Below, in pieces: positions 54,532-63,001 of a stretch of 64,000 nucleotides of DNA. A program made the translations under genes and the position numbers. The stretch lies in the NCBI RefSeq assembly GCF_029910215.1, contig NZ_CP110395.1, positions 2,914,001-2,978,000 on the forward strand, given 5' to 3'. The DNA comes from Paraburkholderia sp. D15 (GTDB lineage: Bacteria > Pseudomonadota > Gammaproteobacteria > Burkholderiales > Burkholderiaceae). Every line of letters begins with the position of its first letter. The first letter of the stretch is position 1. The notes under the pieces are model-generated. The model ran no database searches and was not told the DNA's origin. It was given only the letters and a program-made list of their open reading frames with translations.

Positions 54532-55002
54532 GTCAGGCTCCCTGTAGTCTCGCCGCCGTGTGGCGGCCGCAGTCCGGGACCCCGCCCACGTGCCCGGCCG
54601 AAAGCCGGGGCAATGCGGCGTCGATGGGGTCTGCTCTCGTCGTTGGCTGGGCCATGATCGTGTAGAGCGAGGGGACGTTACGGCGAGTATCGGACTGCTT
54701 ACGTCAGCGAGCAATTGAGCACAGGTCTCTATTGACCAAAACGCGCAGCTATAGGACGCTATGTGGCTGATTGTCGCAGCCGGGTTCACCAAATTCATCG
54801 CGCATGTCGCGCATCAGGGCACACCCTGGGGACGCTTCCTGGCGTTGCCGCGCATTGGGTAGGTTGAGTGCGTTGTGCCGGCTTTCCTTCTTCCTGATTG
54901 CCTCGTTTCAAACGCGCGCCTGCGCTGCACCGCCGCGCGCGAACGGCAGCGGGCACGTTCGTTGCGGGACTTGATATCCATCAACCCGCAGGCGAACACG
55001 CG
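54532..55002. other. Intergenic region without visible features
   Basis: About 470 bp between the anchored protein gene and a small membrane protein gene, divergent. I see no gene with a ribosome site, no terminator and no repeat family; only short direct repeats such as CGCGCATGTCGCGCAT near 54800. Confidence 0.4.
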
Positions 55003-55182
55003 ATGATTCGACGCGCGCTGACCGATCGAAAAAGTCTGTCCTTTTTTGCCTGGCTATCCATCGGCACGGGCACGGTGTTTCTCGTGCTCGCGCTGCCGCT
55101 GGCCGCGCTTGGCGCGTTTGTGATTGGCGCGGGTTATGCCGCGCGTTATGCCTATGCGGCGCGGCGGCATCCGCCGCAATAA
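55003..55182 (+). CDS. Possible small membrane protein
   Basis: 59 residues from ATG 55003: MIRRALTDRKSLSFFAWLSI then GTGTVFLVLALPLAALGAFV and a basic end RYAYAARRHPPQ. Two hydrophobic segments separated by a short turn suggest a hairpin membrane protein. The frame extends upstream to 54898, but that part is Arg-rich and not supported. Ribosome site weak. No family recognised. Confidence 0.4.
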   Translation: MIRRALTDRKSLSFFAWLSIGTGTVFLVLALPLAALGAFVIGAGYAARYAYAARRHPPQ

Positions 55183-55272
55183 GCCCCTTCGGACGGACTG
55201 CGATAGTCTTGCGATGCAGATTGCCGCCGCGCTCACTTCTGGGCCTGGCCGCGAACCCGCCGACGCTCAAGC

Positions 55273-55989
55273 TCAACCCAACGCGACCGTAAATTCCACG
55301 CCCGATTCGAAATCCAGCGTCGTTGTCGTGAAGCGCGGATGGTTTTCGACGTAGCCTTTGTAGTCCTGCACCGCATCCTCGGCTGTGTACATGTTGTCGG
55401 CGAGCACGATTGAACCCGGCCGCAGGAAGCGTTCGACCTCGCGGAACAGACGCAGATACGCGTCGGCCCAAGCATCGATGAACACGATATCGAACGAGCC
55501 GTCGAGCCGGGCGAGCGTATCGAAGACATCGCCTTCGCGCAGATCCACGTAAGCATCCACCCCCGCGATACGCACGTGCTCGCGCAAGCGCGCGCACTTC
55601 GCGGCGTCGAGTTCGGTCGCGATCACGGTGCCGCCGCCGAGACTGCGCAGCGCATCCGCGAAATACAGCGTCGACACGCCGTACGAACTGCCGAGTTCGA
55701 GAATGCGCGAGGCCCGGTTCGACAGCGCGATGTTGCGCAGAAAGCGCCCCATCTCCGCCGATACCGCCAGGGACATGCTGGTGCCCTGCGAGGTTTCGGC
55801 GTCGTCGCTGGACAAACCGTGATCGCGCAGAAACTTGCCGCGCAAACGCGGCGCAAGCTCGTTGTATTGATCGGCGAGCACGATGAATTCGTCGGTCGTG
55901 CCGATGAATTGCGAGCGTGCGCGCGTCATGGTTTCGATCGTGCTCTGCTGGTGAAGTTGATTGAGAAGAACAGTGCTCGACGGGTACAT
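55273..55989 (-). CDS. SAM-dependent O-methyltransferase
   Basis: 238 residues. Rossmann SAM-binding motifs: ASRILELGSSYGVSTLYFAD (motif I), GGTVIATELDAAKCARLREH, VDLREGDVFDTLARLDGSFD, IVFIDAWADAYLRLFREVER (acidic metal-binding region typical of class I caffeoyl-CoA/catechol O-methyltransferases) and GSIVLADNMYTAEDAVQDYK. Acceptor unknown. AAAGGG lies about 10 bp before the ATG at 55989. It is alone; the hipBA operon begins 285 bp further right on the other strand. Confidence 0.88.
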   Translation of the reverse strand: MYPSSTVLLNQLHQQSTIETMTRARSQFIGTTDEFIVLADQYNELAPRLRGKFLRDHGLSSDDAETSQGTSMSLAVSAEMGRFLRNIALSNRASRILELGSSYGVSTLYFADALRSLGGGTVIATELDAAKCARLREHVRIAGVDAYVDLREGDVFDTLARLDGSFDIVFIDAWADAYLRLFREVERFLRPGSIVLADNMYTAEDAVQDYKGYVENHPRFTTTTLDFESGVEFTVALG

Positions 55990-56274
55990 GGGTTTGCCCT
56001 TTCAGCGCGATGATGTCCGGCGTCGCATCGTCGATGCGGACCTGCTGCTCGCAGGCCGGCGACACTCGCGACGCACCCTGGTTCATTGACGGCGCCCGGA
56101 TCGCGGGCGGAACCATCGATCTCTAGACGTTTGGGCGCGGGAAATATTGTGGCGACGCATATTCACTCATTCGCCGCCGACGCCGCGCACTACGGAGGTC
56201 TGCGTCGATATCGGAGACATCCGGCTTGTCGAGCAGGCGTCCAATCGCCGGTCGCTCTTGAATTTTACGAAAAT

Positions 56275-56319
56275 CACTATAAACTCAAATTTAACGGCCA
56301 TTAATTTGAGTTTATAGTG
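56275..56319. promoter_or_regulatory. hipBA operator: inverted repeat with 17-bp arms
   Basis: CACTATAAACTCAAATT (56275-56291) and AATTTGAGTTTATAGTG (56303-56319) are exact reverse complements with an 11-nt centre. The right arm ends with the GTG start codon of hipB. HipB proteins repress their own operon through such dyads, so this is the likely autoregulatory site; a bound repressor could also hide the start codon region. Confidence 0.68.
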
Positions 56320-56640
56320 AAAAAAGCGCAGCATCTCGACATGCTCCCCTTCGAAGCGGAGGAGGTCGCAACGTCAATCGGCAAGAAAATTCAGCTTGCG
56401 CGCAGGGCACGCGGCTGGACCCAGAGCGACCTCGCCGCGAAAATGGGAGTGAGCGTCAACATGATCGTCAACCTCGAAAAAGGATTGCCATCCGTCGCAT
56501 TCGGCCAGGTTGTCATGGCGTTGTGGGTACTGGATGGTCTGGATGTGCTGCGCGAAGCGGCCCGCGTCGATCTCGACCCGGTGATCCAGCAGGAGGCGTT
56601 GAGCCGCTTGCCGCAACGAACGCGAGGTTCTCATGGCTGA
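56317..56640 (+). CDS. hipB: HipB-like antitoxin (Xre helix-turn-helix)
   Basis: 107 residues with GTG start. Helix-turn-helix in the first half: SIGKKIQLARRARGWTQSDL, AAKMGVSVNMIVNLEKGLPS. The C-terminal part (LDPVIQQEALSRLPQRTRG) is the toxin-contacting tail. It overlaps hipA by 8 bp, so the two are co-translated. The GTG lies inside the operator palindrome; no ribosome site is visible, which suggests initiation on a nearly leaderless message or weak translation. HipB of E. coli is 88 residues, so this one is slightly longer at both ends. Confidence 0.88.
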   Translation: MKKAQHLDMLPFEAEEVATSIGKKIQLARRARGWTQSDLAAKMGVSVNMIVNLEKGLPSVAFGQVVMALWVLDGLDVLREAARVDLDPVIQQEALSRLPQRTRGSHG

Positions 56641-57946
56641 TCAGGTTCGCCCTGTTTGGGTTTGGCTTCCGGGCCAGACGACGCCGACAGAGTGTGGCAC
56701 CTTCGAATGGTCGCCCGGACTAGGCCGATTCGCCTACGCCGAGCACTACAAGGAGAGCGACGGCGCGTTGCCGCTCGATCCGATCAACCTGCCGTTCAGC
56801 CGCTCCCAGAAGCCATCGACAACGACCAACATGAACGGCGTATTTGGCGTGCTGCGTGATGCCGCCCCCGAAGGCTTCGGTCTGGACATGTTGCTTGCCA
56901 GATATGAAACGGAAACGCTAGATGAAGTGGAGAGGATGGACCTTGCGCCGGGTGATGGCGTTGGCGCGGCCGAGGTTTGCCGCCCTGAACATATCGAACG
57001 GAAAATCGCTTTCCGCCCCCCCTCTGAAGCCGAGTTGAAGGACATTCTCGCCGACACCGAAGAAAGCTTTTCGCCGATGCGTGTCGTTCAGCGTCTTTCC
57101 GGCGTGGACGATGCCACGAGCCTCGGTGGAGAGAAACCGAAATTGACCGTATGTTGCGCGGCGAATAACGTTTCTACGTGGTGGATTGCCAAATTGCAGG
57201 AGCGCGGAGGATCACCATTCCTTCCTTCCCGCGAATATGTCGCGATGAAGTTAGCCGCGCAATGTGGCATCGACGTAGCCGACGTGAGGTACGACCGCGC
57301 CGGGTCGCACGAAGTTGTCTTCGTCAAGCGCTTCGATCGCAACGTCGTCGAAGGTGGCGTGGAAAGAGTGCTCTTTGCAAGCGCCGCCACCGTACTTCGC
57401 CTACGCAGTGATTCGACGCCGGAAGATCCGGATAGATCGTATGTCAAGCTGGCTCACGAATTAAGGCGTTGGTGCGGAGATCGCACGCAAGGATATGTCG
57501 GGCAGCAGCGAGAGCTGTGGCGTCGCATGGCGTTCAACGCCCTCGTCGGCAACTACGACGACCATCCACGCAATCATGGTCTGCTTTGTCGCGCCGGAAC
57601 CTGGACGCTATCACCCGCGTACGACATCGTTGCGATTCCGCGTCGACGCGGCGTTCAGGCGATGGCCTTGAACCGCGCGGGCACGCGCGTGGCTACGCCC
57701 GAGTCGCTGGTCGTTGACGCTGAACTGTTTTCATACGGTATCGAGGAAGCGTGGGACGCGTTACGTGCGATGGCGGCTACAGTGCAGACATCATGGCGGC
57801 AGCTATATCTCGAAGTCGGTATGGACGAGGCGAATCTTGAATCGCAGCGTCCGGCATTCCAGCTTGCCGAACAGATCGACACCCGTGAGCACACTCTGGA
57901 CCTGTCGCGGATCGAACGACCGCGTCGTACGCGAGCGGCGCGCTGA
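56633..57946 (+). CDS. hipA: HipA-like serine/threonine kinase toxin
   Basis: 437 residues, as in E. coli HipA. Gly-rich ATP loop SLGGEKPKL (near residue 168), catalytic loop LVGNYDDHPRNHGLL with Asp309/Asp310 and Asn314, and metal-binding LSPAYDIV with Asp331. HipA of E. coli phosphorylates glutamyl-tRNA synthetase and causes persistence; other HipA groups have other targets. The N-terminal subdomain (PVWVWLPGQTTPTECGTFEW) is the usual HipA-N region. All catalytic residues appear intact. Overlaps hipB by 8 bp. GC content is slightly lower than that of the flanking genes, in line with mobility of toxin-antitoxin operons. Confidence 0.9.
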   Translation: MADQVRPVWVWLPGQTTPTECGTFEWSPGLGRFAYAEHYKESDGALPLDPINLPFSRSQKPSTTTNMNGVFGVLRDAAPEGFGLDMLLARYETETLDEVERMDLAPGDGVGAAEVCRPEHIERKIAFRPPSEAELKDILADTEESFSPMRVVQRLSGVDDATSLGGEKPKLTVCCAANNVSTWWIAKLQERGGSPFLPSREYVAMKLAAQCGIDVADVRYDRAGSHEVVFVKRFDRNVVEGGVERVLFASAATVLRLRSDSTPEDPDRSYVKLAHELRRWCGDRTQGYVGQQRELWRRMAFNALVGNYDDHPRNHGLLCRAGTWTLSPAYDIVAIPRRRGVQAMALNRAGTRVATPESLVVDAELFSYGIEEAWDALRAMAATVQTSWRQLYLEVGMDEANLESQRPAFQLAEQIDTREHTLDLSRIERPRRTRAAR

Positions 57947-58118
57947 TGGGTCTTTCCCTGAAAACTTGTCGCCCTACCCGCACGTATCTCGCCCACCAGC
58001 AATCGGACCACTCCCTCGGAGCAGTCATCTTTCCACGCTAGTCAATCCAACCTGAACGCGCACCGCATACTGAGGGCGGACATGCACGGTGCTCATACCC
58101 CTTGCCGATCAGCGGACA

Positions 58119-59303
58119 ATGACACTCGCACACACGCTCACGCAAACCTTCCGCGCCGCGTTTTCCGCACTCGGCCGGGAACTGACCATCTGGAACATCT
58201 CACGCGCACGCGCGACGTTCGGCGCCGAGGCGATGCTGTCGGTCGCGCTAGCGGTTGCGCTGGCCAACGCGTTGAATCTGTCGGACACATGGTGGGCCGC
58301 GATCAGCGGCTTCGCCGTCATGCAAACCAGTTTCGCGGGTTCCGTGCAGCGCGCCGCGCACCGGATGCTTGGCACGGTGACCGGCGCGGCATTGGGCGTG
58401 GTGCTGGGACCGTGGATCGGCGACCGTCCGTGGCTGTTCGTGCCGGTGCTGGGCGCGATCGGCGGAATCGCGGTGTATCGGGCCAATGGTTCGAGAGCGT
58501 CGTACGCGTGGATTCTGGGCGGCGTCACCGCGTTGATGGTCACGTATGAAGCGCACAGGCTGGTGACCTTCCGCGCGACGACGTCGTTCGCGACGCTGCG
58601 CATCGCCGAGGTCGCGGTCGGCACGCTCGCCTGCCTGGTGGTGGCGAGTGCGTTTCATTTTGGCGCGAAGGGATATCGCCTTCTGCATGAACGGTTGCGG
58701 CCGCAAACATCGGTTGAAAGTGCGTCCGGCGAAACCGGCGCGATGCCGCCGGATAGCGCCCCAGCCGCGCCCCTCCAATCGGCACGATCGACCCGCTTGC
58801 TGCTCGGCGTGCAGTCCGCGTTATCGATCGCGATTCTGGCGTCGCTGACCTACGCGTTGCATCTGCCCGGATTCGCGCAGGCGATGGTCACGGCAATCGC
58901 GGTGTCGATCCTGCCGGCGGGTCTCGCGCTCCATGAAACCCGGCAGCCGGCGTGGGAGAAGATGGTGCAGCGCGTCGCCGGTTGCCTGCTGGCCGGCGTC
59001 ATCGCCGTCGTGCTCCTGCCGTTGATGCACGGGCAAGCGGTGCCATGCGTGATCGCGTTGTCGATCGGCGTATGGGCCGGTTGCCACGTGCAGACCGGCC
59101 GCGAAGGCGCGAGCTATGTGGGCCGGCAATTCACCATCGCGTTCATCATGGTGTTCGTGCAGGACCATCGCTGGTCGGCCGATCCGGCGCCCGCGCTGAT
59201 GCGGCTGTCGGGCATTCTGATGGGGATTGTCGTGCTGACGGTGGTGATGCTGGCGACGGACAGGCTGCTTGCGGCGCCTCGACCGCACGACGCGAGGCAA
59301 TGA
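58119..59303 (+). CDS. FUSC-family (aromatic acid exporter-like) membrane protein
   Basis: 394 residues. Two sets of helices: LSVALAVALANALNLSDTWW, GTVTGAALGVVLGPWIG, LFVPVLGAIGGIAVYRANGS and, after a soluble linker (residues about 190-230), SALSIAILASLTYALHLPGF, VAGCLLAGVIAVVLLPLMHG. The motif WWAAISGFAVMQTSFAGSVQ plus RMLGTVTGA is the FUSC signature. Related AaeB/FusC proteins export aromatic acids or toxins, usually with a membrane-fusion partner, which is not adjacent here. Start ATG at 58119; a GTG at 58089 would add 10 residues. Confidence 0.85.
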   Translation: MTLAHTLTQTFRAAFSALGRELTIWNISRARATFGAEAMLSVALAVALANALNLSDTWWAAISGFAVMQTSFAGSVQRAAHRMLGTVTGAALGVVLGPWIGDRPWLFVPVLGAIGGIAVYRANGSRASYAWILGGVTALMVTYEAHRLVTFRATTSFATLRIAEVAVGTLACLVVASAFHFGAKGYRLLHERLRPQTSVESASGETGAMPPDSAPAAPLQSARSTRLLLGVQSALSIAILASLTYALHLPGFAQAMVTAIAVSILPAGLALHETRQPAWEKMVQRVAGCLLAGVIAVVLLPLMHGQAVPCVIALSIGVWAGCHVQTGREGASYVGRQFTIAFIMVFVQDHRWSADPAPALMRLSGILMGIVVLTVVMLATDRLLAAPRPHDARQ

Positions 59304-59437
59304 GTTCAATCCGACGCCGATAGCTCGTCTCGAAGTATTTCACGCTCGCGATGAACTGCGGGAAGAATCGCTTTGGGAAGCAGCCGCGACCTGACGGAAT
59401 GGGAAGGTCGGGAGATGGAAAACCTGGAAGGAACCCA

Positions 59438-59522
59438 TGGTGCCGGGGACCGGACTCGAACCGGCAAGCTGTGAAGCGGCGGATTTTAAGTCCGCTATGT
59501 TTACCAATTTCATCACCCCGGC
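59438..59522 (-). tRNA. tRNA-Leu (anticodon TAA)
   Basis: On the minus strand the 85-nt gene starts GCCGGGGTGATGAAATTGGT and ends CCCCGGCACCA. The acceptor stem GCCGGGG/CCCCGGC pairs fully and CCA is encoded. The anticodon stem GCGGA/TCCGC frames the loop CTTAAAA with anticodon TAA. The long variable arm (CGCTTCACAGCTTG) is as expected for leucine, and the T-arm is CCGGTTCGAGTCCGG. It reads codons UUA and UUG. No integrase or att-like duplication of its 3' end is seen nearby. Confidence 0.97.
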
Positions 59523-59677
59523 CGGGGTTGCGTCTTGCGTGGACGCGAATTCTACCATCGCCTCGCGGGTGCACCAAACCAGCCCGCCGCAACCCCGCCC
59601 GCCCCCCGCCGGCAAGCCACTAGCAAGCCATCCGCGCGTCATCCGCCAGTCATAAACCTTGCCGATAATCCGCTCAC

Positions 59678-59703
59678 GAAAACGTTTACAACCGGACGTT
59701 TTC
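59678..59703. promoter_or_regulatory. Candidate LacI-family operator upstream of the lacI-type gene
   Basis: GAAAACGT (59678-59685) and ACGTTTTC (59696-59703), exact inverted repeat with a 10-bp centre. Within the left arm region AAACGTTT is itself palindromic with the central CG typical of LacI-family operators. It lies 40-65 bp before the ATG of the regulator, consistent with autoregulation. TTTCCAACCC also occurs twice just downstream. Confidence 0.45.
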
Positions 59704-59742
59704 CAACCCAGCGTTTCCAGTTTCCAACCCGAGCGGAACTCC

Positions 59743-60813
59743 ATGACCCCGACGATCAAAGATGTCGCCGCGCACGCGGGCTTCTCCATCGCCACGGTAT
59801 CGCGCGCGATCAACGCGCCGCACACCGTCAATCCCGTCACGCTCGACAAGGTGCGTCAATCCATCGACGCGCTGAACTTCCGCCCAAGCCCGCTGGGTCG
59901 CCAACTGCGCGGCGAGCGCACGCGCCTGATCGGCGTGGTGCTGCCGACCATCGCCAATCCGGTGTTCGCCGAATGTCTGCAAGGCATCGACGACCTCGCG
60001 TCCGCGCAAGGCTACCGGCTCATGCTGATGACCACGCAATATGACGCCGACCGCGAGCGCCACGCGATCGAAACGCTGCGCGAACACCGCGTCGAAGGAC
60101 TGATCCTGACGGTCGCCGACGCCGACACGCATCCGCTGCTCGACGAACTCGATCGCGCCGGCCTGCTCTACGTGCTGATGCATAACGACACGGTGCGGCG
60201 TCCGTCGGTCTCGGTCGACAACCGCCTCGCCGCCTACGACGGCGTGCGCATGCTGATCGCTCACGGCCACCGCCGCATCCTGATGCTGGCGGGTTCGCTC
60301 GCCGCCTCCGACCGCGCGCGTCAACGCCACCTCGGCTACACGCAGGCAATGCAGCAAGCGGGCCTCACGCCGATGCCCGCGCTCGAAGTCGATTTCAACG
60401 CGGATGAACTGGCGCCCTCGGTGCTCGCGCATCTGACGAGTGGCCCGAACCGCCCCAGCGCACTCTTCTGCAGCAACGATCTGCTCGCGATGGTGGTGAT
60501 GCGCGGCCTGCGCCGCGCGCGTCTGCAGATTCCGCACGACATGTCGATCCTCGGTTTCGACGGCCTCGCGATGGGCGAGCTGCTGTCGCCGTCGCTCGCC
60601 AGCGTCTGCGCGCCGAACCGCGCGATCGGCTGCGCGGCATGGGAGCGGCTGATCGCCCGCGTGACCGGCGCGTACGAGGCGTTGAACGAGACTTCGCACA
60701 CGCTGACCTTGCCGCACAGCCTCCGGCCCGGCGCGACGATCGCCACGATCGCGAGCCGCGACGAGACCTCGCTGAAATACGCGGCGAGCCCGGCTGAAAA
60801 ACCGTTCGCCTGA
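59743..60813 (+). CDS. LacI-family transcriptional regulator of the ABC operon
   Basis: 356 residues. N-terminal helix-turn-helix and hinge: TIKDVAAHAGFSIATVSRAI, NFRPSPLGRQLRGERTRLIG. The periplasmic-binding-like domain shows VVLPTIANPVFAECLQGIDD, VDNRLAAYDGVRMLIAHGHR and SILGFDGLAMGELLSPSLAS. Start ATG at 59743. The substrate-binding protein gene of an ABC importer starts 141 bp downstream on the same strand, so the regulator likely controls it in response to the transported compound. Confidence 0.9.
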   Translation: MTPTIKDVAAHAGFSIATVSRAINAPHTVNPVTLDKVRQSIDALNFRPSPLGRQLRGERTRLIGVVLPTIANPVFAECLQGIDDLASAQGYRLMLMTTQYDADRERHAIETLREHRVEGLILTVADADTHPLLDELDRAGLLYVLMHNDTVRRPSVSVDNRLAAYDGVRMLIAHGHRRILMLAGSLAASDRARQRHLGYTQAMQQAGLTPMPALEVDFNADELAPSVLAHLTSGPNRPSALFCSNDLLAMVVMRGLRRARLQIPHDMSILGFDGLAMGELLSPSLASVCAPNRAIGCAAWERLIARVTGAYEALNETSHTLTLPHSLRPGATIATIASRDETSLKYAASPAEKPFA

Positions 60814-60870
60814 AACGCAGGACGCAGGACGCCGCGCAGGACGCAAGCCGTATGTCGTAAGCCGCGCCCG

Positions 60871-60900
60871 GCCATCAAAAGTCATCAAAAGTCATCAAAA
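60871..60900. repeat. Three tandem 10-bp repeats before the ABC operon
   Basis: GTCATCAAAA three times (first copy GCCATCAAAA), 54 bp upstream of the start codon of the substrate-binding protein gene. Could be a slippage-prone spacer element affecting expression. Confidence 0.8.
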
Positions 60901-60953
60901 GCAGACCCACCACCAACCCGAACCACCCGCTCTCTTTCTCCAGGAGATCCGCA

Positions 60954-62090
60954 GTGATCCGCTCGTCCACACGCCCCGCTGCATCGCCGACAACGCCTGA
61001 ATCGATCAGGCCCCTCGCGTCGCTCTCCATCTCGCTGCCCAGGCGGCTGCGCCGCCTCGCGAACACTGCCGTCGCGAGCGTCGTCACGCTCGGCGCCGGC
61101 CTGATCGTCAGCGCGTCGCTGGCCACGGTCGCACCGCAAACCGCCCATGCCGACGAAACCGCGATCTGCTACAACTGCCCGCCGGAATGGGCGGACTGGG
61201 CGAGCCAGATCAAGGCGATCCAGCAGAAGACCGGCATTCGCGTGCCGTTCGACAACAAGAACTCCGGCCAGGCGATCGCCCAGCTGATGGCCGAACAGAA
61301 GAGCCCGGTCGCCGACGTGGTGTACCTCGGCGTGTCGTCGGCCTTCCAGGCGAAGGACAAGGGCGTGATCCAGCCGTACAAGCCCGCGCATTGGGACGAC
61401 ATTCCCGCCAACCAGAAAGACCCGCAAGGCTACTGGTTCGCGATCCACTCGGGCACGCTCGGCTTCTTCGTCAACAAGGACGCGCTTGAAGGCAAACCGG
61501 TGCCGCGTTCGTGGGCCGACCTGCTCAAGCCCGAATACAAAGGCATGATCGGCTACCTCGATCCGTCGAGCGCGTTCGTCGGCTATGCGGGCGCGGTCGC
61601 GGTGAATCAGGCGCTCGGCGGCACGCTCGACAACTTCGAGCCGGGCCTCGACTGGTTCCGCAAGCTGAAGGCCAACGCGCCGATCGTGCCGAAGCAGACC
61701 GCGTACGCACGCGTGATGTCCGGTGAAATTCCGATCCTGCTCGACTACGACTTCGACGCCTACCGCGCCAAATACAAGGATCACGCGAACGTCGAGTTCG
61801 TGATTCCGAAGGAAGGCACGATCTCGGTGCCGTACGTGATGAGCCTTGTGAAGGGCGCGCCGCACGAAGCGAACGGCAAGAAGGTGCTGGACTTCGTGCT
61901 GTCCGACGAAGGTCAGAAGCTGTGGGCCGACGCGTATCTGCGCCCCGTGCGCGCCAACGCGATGAGCCCGGAAACGGCCGCCAGATTCCTGCCCGCAAGC
62001 GACTACGGCCGCGCCAAACCCGTGGATTTCGGCAAGATGGCGGAGAAGCAGTCGAGCTTCGGCGAGCGTTATCTTCAGGTGATGCATTGA
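60954..62090 (+). CDS. ABC transporter substrate-binding protein (Fe3+/polyamine/phosphonate-type)
   Basis: 378 residues with GTG start, supported by AGGAG 7 bp upstream. A long N-terminal signal (VASVVTLGAGLIVSASLATV, ending AHA) precedes mature DETAICYNCPPEWADWASQI. Segments VADVVYLGVSSAFQAKDKGV, GTLGFFVNKDALEGKPVPRS and YLDPSSAFVGYAGAVAVNQA belong to the family 1 solute-binding proteins that bind iron, putrescine, thiamine or 2-aminoethylphosphonate. The CYNCPP near the mature start is unusual and could form a disulfide. Ligand not assignable by reading. Its stop overlaps the permease start (TTGA). Confidence 0.87.
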   Translation: MIRSSTRPAASPTTPESIRPLASLSISLPRRLRRLANTAVASVVTLGAGLIVSASLATVAPQTAHADETAICYNCPPEWADWASQIKAIQQKTGIRVPFDNKNSGQAIAQLMAEQKSPVADVVYLGVSSAFQAKDKGVIQPYKPAHWDDIPANQKDPQGYWFAIHSGTLGFFVNKDALEGKPVPRSWADLLKPEYKGMIGYLDPSSAFVGYAGAVAVNQALGGTLDNFEPGLDWFRKLKANAPIVPKQTAYARVMSGEIPILLDYDFDAYRAKYKDHANVEFVIPKEGTISVPYVMSLVKGAPHEANGKKVLDFVLSDEGQKLWADAYLRPVRANAMSPETAARFLPASDYGRAKPVDFGKMAEKQSSFGERYLQVMH

Positions 62091-62911
62091 ACGACATCAC
62101 GTTCCCGCTGCGCTGGCGCATCGCGTTGATCGCGCCGGCGCTGGCGGTGTTCATCGCGTTCTGGCTGCTGCCGATGGGCGCGCTCGCGCAACTGAGCGGC
62201 AACGCTCACGCTTTCGCGACCTATCGCGCGATGCTGACGAATCCGCGCTACATGTCGAGCCTCGGCGCGACCGTGCTGCTCTCGGCGGCGGTCACCGCGG
62301 CGACGCTGGTGCTCTCGGTGATCGCCGGGCTGCTGCTGGCGCGCCGCGAATTTCCGCTCAAGCGCACGCTGCTCGCGCTGCTGACTTTCCCGCTCGCGTT
62401 TCCGGGCGTCGTGGTCGGCTTCATGGTGATCATGCTGGCGGGGCGCCAGGGTTTGATCGGCGCGCTGTCGCTCAAGCTCACCGGCGACCGCTGGGTATTC
62501 GCGTATTCGATGAGCGGGCTCTTTCTCGGCTACCTGTATTTTTCGATTCCGCGCGTGATCGTCACCGTCATGGCGTCGGCGACCAAACTCGACGCGTCGC
62601 TCGAAGAAGCGGCGCGTTCGCTCGGCGCATCGCCGTGGCGCATCACGCGCGACATCGTGCTGCCCGCGCTGTCGCCCGGTTTGATCGCGGCGGGCGCGGT
62701 GTGCTTCGCCACCGCGATGGGCGCGTTCGGCACGGCCTTCACGCTCGCCACCGACATCGACGTGCTGCCGATGACGATCTACACCGAGTTCACGCTGAAC
62801 GCGAACATGGTGACGGCCGCCGGTCTGTCGATCGTGCTCGGCCTCGTCACGTGGGCGGTGCTGGCGTTCGCGCGCAGCGTCACCGGATCGGCGGTAGCGG
62901 CGAGCGCATGA
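62087..62911 (+). CDS. ABC transporter permease 1
   Basis: 274 residues, start TTG at 62087, overlapping the stop of the binding protein (TTGA), with AGGTGA just upstream. Hydrophobic segments: IALIAPALAVFIAFWLLPMG, LGATVLLSAAVTAATLVLSV, LLALLTFPLAFPGVVVGFMV. The EAA-type cytoplasmic loop is EEAARSLGASPWRITRDIVL followed by PALSPGLIAAGAV, which contacts the ATPase. It resembles the first permease of ABC importers of the putrescine/phosphonate type. Confidence 0.87.
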   Translation: MNDITFPLRWRIALIAPALAVFIAFWLLPMGALAQLSGNAHAFATYRAMLTNPRYMSSLGATVLLSAAVTAATLVLSVIAGLLLARREFPLKRTLLALLTFPLAFPGVVVGFMVIMLAGRQGLIGALSLKLTGDRWVFAYSMSGLFLGYLYFSIPRVIVTVMASATKLDASLEEAARSLGASPWRITRDIVLPALSPGLIAAGAVCFATAMGAFGTAFTLATDIDVLPMTIYTEFTLNANMVTAAGLSIVLGLVTWAVLAFARSVTGSAVAASA

Positions 62912-63001
62912 CGCGGCCCGCATGAAGCGACCCAGCGACAAGGCGGCAATTAGCCACCGACACCCTCCCCCTCACCCTCACCATCGGACTCCGAGACTTT
63001 C

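Noticed and set aside
59300..59760. tRNA-Leu as an integration hotspot with a nearby island.
   Set aside because: No integrase, no repeat of the tRNA 3' end and no composition shift beside it. hipBA and FUSC genes lie 0.3-3 kb away but look like ordinary genes.
60871..60960. Riboswitch (for example thiamine or glycine type) before the ABC operon.
   Set aside because: The space between the LacI gene and the operon is about 140 bp and shows tandem repeats but no conserved riboswitch core that I could recognise.
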